DNA of 35,890 nt, taken from a virus. Positions 16,789 through 23,077 of the stretch are shown here, piece by piece. The notes below the pieces were generated by a model. That model worked only from the letters and a program-made list of their open reading frames with translations, was not told the DNA's origin and did no database searches. The stretch spans positions 1 through 35,890 of IMG/VR virus record IMGVR_UViG_3300035670_000715; one strand, written 5' to 3'. Positions within the stretch are counted from its first letter, which is position 1. Every line of letters begins with the position of its first letter. A program made the translations under genes and the position numbers.

Positions 16789-18104
16789 TAGACAGATCGC
16801 CTCTTGGTCGGATGGTCTTCTGTATTGGTATCCGAGATAATCTTTGCGTTGATCATATATTTTGACATAGAGAAAACGTGCTCGCACCAATACACGAGAT
16901 ATTTACCGTTGATATAACCGTGTGGTGTATTCGTTTCTTTCTCGTCAATGCTTTTGGAAACATAATTGATTTCTATGGTTTCCCCTATTGTCATCATCCT
17001 AGATTTCTTTTCCCATAGAGAAGAAACGTCGTCTCCTTTGACTGAAATTCTATAATGCTTGGAAAACAACTGTTCCATCATAGAGTTGCTATAATGACAA
17101 ACTTCTTCTATGTCGTTGCAATGACTCACGCTTCCAGCATTGTTGTTGAAATATGAACTCTTTTTTCTTATGGAATTAGAAGGAACGTATGTTATCTTTT
17201 GTTCTGGGTTGGAAATTTTATCCGCATTCGGAACCAACTTAAAATTGTTCATAGAAGAAGTGTCTTTGAAGTTCTTGTTATAATCATAAGTCACTTCTTT
17301 GTATGACTTCACAAGCGGATCGTAGCATACATATTTTGAACCGAGCATTCCATTTTTCATTGCAGTCAGAAGTTCTGGTGCTCCAGAAAGAGGAACGAGA
17401 TCAAGAAGACTGTTCGTTTTCTCTCTGACTCCAGTGTCAACCGTCTGAAGGTTCTTTTGGAAAGTTCCAAGAGGTTTCTTTGCCATCATCTCTTCGACGC
17501 AGGAAAAGTTAAATCCGTGTGAATTCTCGAAGAAGAAATACAACCCAGACTTGTACGAAGGGTGTTGTGTCACAGCAGCAACTTTATTGATTGCTTCTAG
17601 TGGATGGCACTTTGGAATGATAATATGATGCTGACCCTTTGTGTCAGATATCTTTATCTTGGAACCAGTTGTGTCATTGACTTCTTTGAACAGATCTTCG
17701 ACGATTTGTTTGGCTGTCTTGTCTTTGTATGCTCTGTTGATAGACTTCTTGTTGGAGTTCATCATCTCTTCTGTGATGAAGTGCAGTGTCACTATGTTCC
17801 TCATGGAAGCTGCATCAGAAGAAGTTGTTGTTTTGTAAATGATGAAATTCTTTTTGACAGTCTTTGTTTCTGAACCAATCTTGTATTCGAAAACAAGACG
17901 CTCGCCACCAACTATCGGGAGTTTCTTGCATATTTCAGAAGAATCCTTGAACAAAACATGCCCATGAGCCACACCAAGATCAAAAATAGACTCTTCGTAG
18001 GTAAGAGCATCAAAGTTGCCATCGAAATCGTATCGTTTATTACTGTGAGAAGTAATGTACAGATGTTGGATTTGATAATAGCCTTTGGAAATTCTCTCTG
18101 CCAT
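16788..18104 (-). CDS. 27: Baseplate hub subunit, gp27-like
   Basis: A 438-residue protein directly upstream of gp5 and coupled to it by TAATG. T4 gp27 is 391 residues and forms the trimeric ring that carries the gp5 spike. Visible features fit a gpD/gp27-type hub: an early YDFDGNFDALTYEESIFD strand pair, FIIYKTTTSSDAASMRNIVTLHF, and KTAKQIVEDLFKEV in the middle, which is the usual helix of the second tube-like domain. Sequence identity to T4 gp27 is not evident to me, so the call rests mainly on position, size and these hub-like segments. Confidence 0.7.
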   Translation of the reverse strand: MAERISKGYYQIQHLYITSHSNKRYDFDGNFDALTYEESIFDLGVAHGHVLFKDSSEICKKLPIVGGERLVFEYKIGSETKTVKKNFIIYKTTTSSDAASMRNIVTLHFITEEMMNSNKKSINRAYKDKTAKQIVEDLFKEVNDTTGSKIKISDTKGQHHIIIPKCHPLEAINKVAAVTQHPSYKSGLYFFFENSHGFNFSCVEEMMAKKPLGTFQKNLQTVDTGVREKTNSLLDLVPLSGAPELLTAMKNGMLGSKYVCYDPLVKSYKEVTYDYNKNFKDTSSMNNFKLVPNADKISNPEQKITYVPSNSIRKKSSYFNNNAGSVSHCNDIEEVCHYSNSMMEQLFSKHYRISVKGDDVSSLWEKKSRMMTIGETIEINYVSKSIDEKETNTPHGYINGKYLVYWCEHVFSMSKYMINAKIISDTNTEDHPTKRRSV

Positions 18105-18105
18105 T

Positions 18106-18912
18106 TTATTCTTCCAGGTCTGCTTGGAGTTTGTTCATCTGTGAATCGTAGTCCATTCTGAATCTTGTTCCGAACGAATCATCTATTATGTTGACATTTC
18201 GTTTCGCTTCGTTTTGTTCTATCTCGTATTCGAATATAGAGATTTTTATATTTTCTGCTTCGTATGCAAGAACAGAAATTGGAATTGCTCCTGGTGTGTT
18301 TTGATTGACCACATTCCCGTTTTGGTCTCGATATTCTATTATGGTTGTTGTAGCCCAAGTAAACACATCTTGTCTTGTGGGATTTCTATTAGCATTCCCT
18401 GGAATAGAATTGAAATATGCAATGAAACTTGGGTTGGTAGAATACCTGTCCCATGTATACTGCATGTCGTTGAATATATCAATAACATTACCCTCAGAGT
18501 CTCTGTATTCTTTGGTAGTCAATGCAGCCCAGTCATACAGACGTTCTTCTGTTTTCGGCTTGTTTAGTGCGGCGCAGTATGCAGTGAATCTAGGATCTTG
18601 GTTATACTTCTTCCAGAGATATTTTAGTATAACCCATTCTTCTCTTGGAAGTTCGTTGTGTATGTCATAGATTCCACCAGAAAACAGAGCAAGCCAATAC
18701 AACTCGTTGGTGCCATAGTATTTCTCTGAGAATGTATCTGGACGCATTCCATCCAGCCAGGCGTATTTGTAGATGTTAGACATTATCTTTGCAGTTTTAT
18801 ATTTCAAGATGTACTTGATTTGGGTGTTGCAAAGTTCGTGTGTTTCTACCTTTCCATTTATTTCGAATTCGTAGTTTATTCTAGGAAGTTTTTTGAAAAA
18901 TGTAGCAGCCAT
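18106..18912 (-). CDS. 53: Baseplate wedge subunit gp53
   Basis: This 268-residue protein contains GMRPDTFSEKYYGTNELYWL near residues 54-73, matching the T4 gp53 region SPRPEELANAIYGNPQLYWVL. This is the conserved part that binds wedge partners. It is longer than T4 gp53 (196). The extra middle contains two similar WATTTIIEYRDQNGNVVN / WAALTTKEYRDSEGNVID repeats that look duplicated. gp53 caps the wedge and lets six wedges associate around the hub. The gene lies two bases after gp48 and two before the hub gene, in the same operon. Confidence 0.87.
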   Translation of the reverse strand: MAATFFKKLPRINYEFEINGKVETHELCNTQIKYILKYKTAKIMSNIYKYAWLDGMRPDTFSEKYYGTNELYWLALFSGGIYDIHNELPREEWVILKYLWKKYNQDPRFTAYCAALNKPKTEERLYDWAALTTKEYRDSEGNVIDIFNDMQYTWDRYSTNPSFIAYFNSIPGNANRNPTRQDVFTWATTTIIEYRDQNGNVVNQNTPGAIPISVLAYEAENIKISIFEYEIEQNEAKRNVNIIDDSFGTRFRMDYDSQMNKLQADLEE

Positions 18913-18913
18913 T

Positions 18914-19906
18914 TTACACCCTTAAATTCACATCTTCAGCGGTATTCATATACAGTTCTTGGAACGAGAGATCAAGAGTATACACTACTGGTGCTCCAGT
19001 TGATCTAAAAAATAGAGGCGCTCCGTTTTCCGAACCACCATAAGAAACAGAAACATCTGACAGAACGCATGTTTTTATTTTCGGGAGCCATCTAGAAATA
19101 GAACTATTTTCATCAGTGCCTTCACCAACGAATTCGATTCTCCAAACACTTGGATGCTCCAAGGTTTCTAGAGAAATATCAATAGAAGTTCCGAGCACAT
19201 TGTCTGCGCTTAGTTTGCTTCTGGAAGGTCTAGCCCAGTACTGAAAGTTCCTTACAATGCTGTCTATGATTTCCGACTCTGCTGGGTTTCTAGCGATCAT
19301 AGTATATGTGAAGGAGAAATTTCTAAGTGCGGTGTTTTGGTATATGACAGTAGATAGTGGATTTATTGTAAGACCATTAGCCCCATTTCTCCTCAAGACA
19401 TTCCAGTCTTCTCCCATTGTTCCTTGCAACATCTTCACCGCTCCCTTGGCCACAATAGGAGTCAAAACTTGCCCAGAAGCTGACAGAGCGCCTCCAACGT
19501 TGCTAAAGTCTCCTTTCATCGCTCCATTCAGAGCTTCTGCTCCTTTTGACATCGCTTCTTTGATTTGTCCACCTTGGATTTGCCCAGTCCCCCATGCATC
19601 AAACTTTTCATATCCATGAGAATCTACTTCGCTTATTGGTGGAATGGGTAAGAAACAAGAAAACTGCAGGGTGTTTGTCTCCTTCACTTGCATTTCTTGG
19701 TTGCCAACAGTGCTTCCCCACATATACTTGTATGCGGTGAACTTCACTGCCCTGTTGACCTCTGAGGTTTCTTGTAAAATGTCCATAGGATAACCCATCA
19801 CACTTGATTGTCGAAGTGGTTGTTGGGTTGCCGATCCGAGTAATTTCTTTCTTGCTCCCGCTATAGTAGAACGTAGCTTGTTTACTATTTCTGTTGGGTC
19901 AGCCAT
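18914..19906 (-). CDS. 48: Baseplate tail-tube cap gp48
   Basis: A 330-residue protein (T4 gp48: 364). Recognisable parts are VKFTAYKYMWGS, corresponding to LLFTAYNMSSR in T4; LRNFSFTYTMIARNPAES followed by FQYWARPS, parallel to the KVFTWDLTPRSTEDL...YQYFNYFSYG region; HPSVWRIEFVG, parallel to NPTVWMVKNFG; and a final VVYTLDLSFQELYM, parallel to TFTLEITMREII. gp48 sits on the hub and with gp54 starts tail-tube polymerisation. It is the first gene of the minus-strand baseplate operon, about 35 bases downstream of a GTTAAATA late promoter. Confidence 0.78.
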   Translation of the reverse strand: MADPTEIVNKLRSTIAGARKKLLGSATQQPLRQSSVMGYPMDILQETSEVNRAVKFTAYKYMWGSTVGNQEMQVKETNTLQFSCFLPIPPISEVDSHGYEKFDAWGTGQIQGGQIKEAMSKGAEALNGAMKGDFSNVGGALSASGQVLTPIVAKGAVKMLQGTMGEDWNVLRRNGANGLTINPLSTVIYQNTALRNFSFTYTMIARNPAESEIIDSIVRNFQYWARPSRSKLSADNVLGTSIDISLETLEHPSVWRIEFVGEGTDENSSISRWLPKIKTCVLSDVSVSYGGSENGAPLFFRSTGAPVVYTLDLSFQELYMNTAEDVNLRV

Positions 19907-19915
19907 ATATCACCA

Positions 19916-19923
19916 GTTAAATA
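19916..19923 (+). promoter_or_regulatory. Late promoter -10 element (GTTAAATA) for the gp4-to-tape-measure operon
   Basis: GTTAAATA on the plus strand, 30 bases before the gp4 ATG at 19954. A transcript starting 6-8 bases downstream would begin after the ATG at 19924, which argues against that earlier in-frame ATG. Confidence 0.65.
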
Positions 19924-19941
19924 ATGGAATACAATAAGAAG

Positions 19942-19949
19942 TATTTAAC
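19942..19949 (-). promoter_or_regulatory. Late promoter -10 element (GTTAAATA) for the baseplate operon
   Basis: GTTAAATA on the minus strand, about 35 bases before the gp48 ATG at 19906. It lies inside the leader of the plus-strand operon and faces the plus-strand late promoter 18 bases away. Confidence 0.65.
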
Positions 19950-19953
19950 CCCT

Positions 19954-20424
19954 ATGGCATACTCTGGAAAATACGAACCGAAAAATAAGTCGAAATATAA
20001 AGGCGATCCTACGAACATCATATTCCGATCGCTCTGGGAATATCACGTCATGCGTTGGTGCGATTTGAACCCAGACGTGACCAAGTGGGAGAGTGAGGAA
20101 TTTTGTATTCCTTACATCTGCAAGACTGACGGGCAACCGCACAGATACTTCCCAGACTTCCTAATTTCGTTCAGGAACGGCAAAACCGTTCTGGTTGAGG
20201 TAAAGCCTAAACACCAGACGAAACCTCCCGAGAGGAAACGAGGCAAGTCCGAGGAGAAGTTCTTGACAGAGGCACTGACGTATGCCAAGAACATCTCTAA
20301 ATGGGAGGCAGCACAACAGTACTGCAGGAAACAGGGCTATATATTCCAGGTGTGGGACGAAACCACATTGAATTCTATTGGAATAATGACTAACATATCG
20401 AAATATCCCTCGAGGAAGAAGTAG
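19954..20424 (+). CDS. 4: Head completion protein gp4
   Basis: A 156-residue protein (T4 gp4: 150). The N-terminus MAYSGKYEPKNKSKYKGDP is close to T4 MAYSGKWVPKNISKYRGDP, and RYFPDFLISFRNGKTVLVEV followed by KPK matches YFMDIW...FFIEIKPK. The PD-x(n)-ExK arrangement (Pro67-Asp68, Glu82, Lys84) fits a PD-(D/E)XK nuclease fold, as noted for this family. gp4 acts after DNA packaging to complete the head for tail joining. An in-frame ATG at 19924 exists, but the MAYSGK start agrees with T4 and with the late promoter position. The stop is followed directly by the next ATG. Confidence 0.95.
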   Translation: MAYSGKYEPKNKSKYKGDPTNIIFRSLWEYHVMRWCDLNPDVTKWESEEFCIPYICKTDGQPHRYFPDFLISFRNGKTVLVEVKPKHQTKPPERKRGKSEEKFLTEALTYAKNISKWEAAQQYCRKQGYIFQVWDETTLNSIGIMTNISKYPSRKK

Positions 20425-21003
20425 ATGGCAACCGAGAATTACTACCAGTCGTTGATGAAGAAACATACTGGTTCTACCGCAGACCAGAGAAAGAAATCTT
20501 CTATTGATTGGTTCAAGGAAGCTGCGTTTGAAGAAGATAAAATTATCAGAAAATCGTTGAAGCTGAAATCAACGATGCACGCAAGCACGCTAGTTCCTGG
20601 GCAAATGTACTTCTTTGCATACGACGCCAAACACAAAGACACCTTGCCATACTGGGATGCGTTCCCGTTGATATTTCCTCTAGAAGATCAAGGTTCGCAT
20701 TTTCTTGGTTTGAATATGCACTATTTGCAGCCAAACCTAAGAGCAAAGTTATTCGATGTTCTGACCTATGATGGAAAGAACAAACCAAGAGCCAATCAGA
20801 TGGTTCATTCATACAACACATTGAGACAGGCTTCCAAGTTCCAGTTGTTCCAGCCTTGCTTGAAGAAATACTTGAAGTCTCATATGCAATCAAGATTCAT
20901 ACACGTTCCACCAGAATCGTGGGAAGATGCGTTGTTCCTTCCAGTGGCAGACTGGAGAAACGCAACACACAGCCAGGTCTGGAAGAAATCTAGGAGAAAA
21001 TAA
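20425..21003 (+). CDS. Conserved T4-like virion protein, possibly the DNA end protector gp2
   Basis: A 192-residue basic protein. Its core, GQMYFFAYDAKHKDTLPYWD followed by FPLIFPLE and FLGLNMHYLQPNLRAKLFD, is a pattern I recall from marine T4-like phages, often labelled DNA end protector (gp2). In T4 genes 2 and 4 are adjacent, which agrees with the position here, but the T4 protein is longer (274) and I cannot show similarity to it. If the label is right, it would bind packaged DNA ends and block RecBCD after ejection. Near the C-terminus, FIHVPPESWEDALFLPV is also conserved in such proteins as I remember them. Confidence 0.6.
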   Translation: MATENYYQSLMKKHTGSTADQRKKSSIDWFKEAAFEEDKIIRKSLKLKSTMHASTLVPGQMYFFAYDAKHKDTLPYWDAFPLIFPLEDQGSHFLGLNMHYLQPNLRAKLFDVLTYDGKNKPRANQMVHSYNTLRQASKFQLFQPCLKKYLKSHMQSRFIHVPPESWEDALFLPVADWRNATHSQVWKKSRRK

Positions 21004-21005
21004 CA

Positions 21006-22091
21006 ATGGCTTTTTGGGGTGATTTAGTAGCAAAAGCTTCCGATGGAGCCTCTGGGGTTGCCAGCAGTTTTTCCAACTTCAAATTCGATAGCGTTGGTGG
21101 CTTCGTCTCTTCTGTTCTGAATGTCGGAAAAGCAATAAACGATATGTTTAATAAGGGTAAGCCTCCACTATACCCTACATTTAACATAAACGATTTCAGA
21201 TCTTCGTTTTCTGCTGGTGACGACGGAACGATTGCAAGAAACAATTTGTTCGAGGTTATTATAGAACCGCCAATGGCTATGAACTCTGTTGGGAAATCTG
21301 GTGGAAACAGTTCTGGGACAGCATCTCAGCTTCTTGCCAAGAGAATAGAATCAACACAACTACCGTCAAAAACCATAACAACAACAGAACTCAGGACATA
21401 TGGTCCACCAAGAAAAATAGCAACAGGAAACAGTTATTCTGAAATCGATATGACAATGATCATATCAGAATCAATGGCAGAGAGACAATTTATAATAAAC
21501 TGGATGGAATCGATCCAACCTTCGCTTGCAAACGGTCACGATGGAGACATTTCATATTATGACGATTATGCAGGAAACAAATCTAAAATTCTAATCAGAG
21601 TATACGACCAAGATGGAACTTCCCCCAGACTAGAAATCAAACTGATGGAAGCATATCCAATAAACGTGAACGAAGTAAACTTGGATTGGTCTGATAATAA
21701 TTCATATATGAAAATGCGAGTAAAATTTGCATACAGACATTTCACCGAGACATATTACAAGAAAGGAGATCCTCTAAAAGACGAGAGTCTTCTTGGAATG
21801 TTGAGGGGATTCAAAAACGACATCAGAAATACTGTCACTGACATACGGAACCTACGATACAAGTTCAAGACAGAAACTGCAAACCTGAAGGGAATACGTG
21901 ACAGGCTCAGCAGAGACTGGAAAGGTGGCGACCCCCTTTCTAGATTGGAAACTCTTGCTTCTGCTCCCGCCGATCTTCTTGGTGGTTTGAGCGATTCTGT
22001 GTTCAAACTCACAGACAAATCGCAAGGAGGTTCTATTGGTAGCGTTACCGATAAAATAGGATCCAACTTTTCCAAATACTTCTCGTTCTAA
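21006..22091 (+). CDS. 54: Baseplate tail-tube initiator gp54-like
   Basis: A 361-residue protein (T4 gp54: 320) with a tail-tube-type fold visible in residues about 80-250: NLFEVIIEPP, SKTITTTELRTYGPPRKIA, ISESMAERQFIINWMESI, YYDDYAGNKSKILIRVYDQDG, MKMRVKFAYRHF. These strands and the ERxFIxxWM helix are typical of gp19/gp54 tube-like proteins. gp54 binds gp48 and starts polymerisation of gp19. The long tail after residue 255 is basic and helical. It could instead be another tube-fold protein, but gp48 and the tape-measure gene nearby favour gp54. The 45 bases before gp26 hold only its ribosome binding site. Confidence 0.7.
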   Translation: MAFWGDLVAKASDGASGVASSFSNFKFDSVGGFVSSVLNVGKAINDMFNKGKPPLYPTFNINDFRSSFSAGDDGTIARNNLFEVIIEPPMAMNSVGKSGGNSSGTASQLLAKRIESTQLPSKTITTTELRTYGPPRKIATGNSYSEIDMTMIISESMAERQFIINWMESIQPSLANGHDGDISYYDDYAGNKSKILIRVYDQDGTSPRLEIKLMEAYPINVNEVNLDWSDNNSYMKMRVKFAYRHFTETYYKKGDPLKDESLLGMLRGFKNDIRNTVTDIRNLRYKFKTETANLKGIRDRLSRDWKGGDPLSRLETLASAPADLLGGLSDSVFKLTDKSQGGSIGSVTDKIGSNFSKYFSF

Positions 22092-22136
22092 AAACTGGTT
22101 ATATACTGGTATCGTTACTAACATTATGAGGAAATC

Positions 22137-22898
22137 ATGGCTCTTCCAACTATCAAATATCCCACCTTTGCCCTAGAAATTCCATCTACAAAGGAACTGG
22201 TAAAATTCCGACCATTTACCGTTGCCGAAGAAAAAATTCTATTGATGGCTTCTGAGTCTGGGAATTTTGAAGACGTATCAAACGCAATCACAGATGTTCT
22301 CACCGCTTGCTTCCTTGGAAACGTCTCTGTCAAAGACCTCCCAAGTTTTGATATCGAATACATGTTCTTGCATGTAAGAGCGAAATCTGTTTCTGATATC
22401 ATAGAACTGCAATACAGAAATCCAGCTTGCCCCAAAGAAGATGGAGAACGCTGCAAGAAAGTTGTCAAGTTGAACATCAAGATCGAAGATGTAAAAGTCC
22501 AACAAGCCAACAAAGAAGGAAAGTTCGAGATTTTCAATCCAAAAGCCGCTTCCAAATCTGGGACGAAGATCATGCTAACAGATGATCTTGGTGTGATGGT
22601 GTCGTATCCAAACGTCGCCAACATCACAAAGGCTAATACCTTCGAAAGCCCGATAGATCAAATCGAAGATCTGATTTCTTCCTGCATCAATTCTGTGTTT
22701 GATGAAGAAAATGTATACACAGATTTCAGCAAAAAGGAATTCAAAGACTGGTACAGCGGGCTTTTGTCTGGTCAAAAAGACTCTCTGATCGAATTTGTCA
22801 AGAACATGCCACAGCTTCGATATGAAATGAACTATAAGTGCAACACCTGCGGATACGAAGAAAGGATGGTGTTCGAGGGTCTGCAGAGTTTTTTATAA
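22137..22898 (+). CDS. 26: Baseplate hub assembly protein gp26 (T4_baseplate family)
   Basis: A 253-residue protein starting MALPTIKYPTFALEIPST, then VKFRPFTVAEEKILLMA, the hallmark opening of the gp26/T4_baseplate family (recalled as PF12322). T4 gp26 is 208 residues. Cys98, Cys106, Cys235 and Cys238 could form a zinc site, with the last pair in the typical C-terminal YKCNTCGYEERM segment. The protein ends in FEGLQSFL, encoded across the slippery heptamer T TTT TTA just before the TAA. GAGGAAATC gives a good ribosome binding site before the ATG. It is likely to be made in two forms, alone and fused to the gp51-like frame, and to act as a chaperone for the tape-measure protein. Confidence 0.92.
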   Translation: MALPTIKYPTFALEIPSTKELVKFRPFTVAEEKILLMASESGNFEDVSNAITDVLTACFLGNVSVKDLPSFDIEYMFLHVRAKSVSDIIELQYRNPACPKEDGERCKKVVKLNIKIEDVKVQQANKEGKFEIFNPKAASKSGTKIMLTDDLGVMVSYPNVANITKANTFESPIDQIEDLISSCINSVFDEENVYTDFSKKEFKDWYSGLLSGQKDSLIEFVKNMPQLRYEMNYKCNTCGYEERMVFEGLQSFL

Positions 22899-22944
22899 TC
22901 AGCACGTTGTACACCTCTCTTGAGGCTTGGTATCGTACAACGTG
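22889..22944 (+). promoter_or_regulatory. Programmed -1 ribosomal frameshift signal at the gp26/gp51 junction
   Basis: Positions 22889-22895 are T TTT TTA in the gp26 frame, a classical X XXY YYZ slippery heptamer, with the gp26 TAA at 22896-22898. After a seven-base spacer, CACGTTGTAC (22903-22912) and GTACAACGTG (22935-22944) form a perfect 10-bp stem. The 22-base loop can form an inner CCTC/GAGG helix. A -1 slip continues into ATA ATC AGC and stays open to 23077. Slippery site, spacer and stem all have the geometry of known -1 signals. Confidence 0.85.
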
Positions 22945-23077
22945 GGCGTTATCTTACTACTATAGATACTCTCTAACAGAAATAAATGAGTTGATTCCAT
23001 TTGAACGGGATTTATATGTTGCATTGACGAATCAACGACAAGAAGAAGAAAAAGAAGAAAGAGAGAAGAATCAATGA
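22895..23077 (+). CDS. 51: gp51-like hub assembly domain, probably made as a gp26 -1 frameshift extension
   Basis: The 60 codons after the slippery site encode SLEAWYRTTWALSYYYRYSL, TEINELIPFERDLYVALTNQ and a Glu/Lys-rich tail. This matches my memory of the short gp51-type peptide that follows gp26 in marine T4-like phages. The frame has no ATG. The only upstream start is a GTG at 22838, deep inside gp26 and without a ribosome binding site; a TTG at 22907 also lacks one and lies in the stem. Its TGA overlaps the tape-measure ATG as ATGA. The best reading is a 313-residue gp26-gp51 fusion. The coordinates given begin at the first codon read after the slip. Confidence 0.8.
   Translation: MISTLYTSLEAWYRTTWALSYYYRYSLTEINELIPFERDLYVALTNQRQEEEKEEREKNQ

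Noticed and set aside
16789-16890. N-terminal extension of gp5 from 16890
   Set aside because: It would lie wholly inside the hub gene in another frame. The ATG at 16788 overlaps the hub stop and starts just before the conserved OB-fold.
19924-19953. Ten-residue N-terminal extension of gp4 from the ATG at 19924
   Set aside because: The late promoter overlaps this ATG, and the T4 protein begins at the residue corresponding to 19954.
22838-22894. GTG start at 22838 for a separately translated 79-residue gp51
   Set aside because: It lies inside gp26, has no ribosome binding site, and the N-terminal part would be an out-of-frame reading of the gp26 zinc region. The slippery site explains the frame better.
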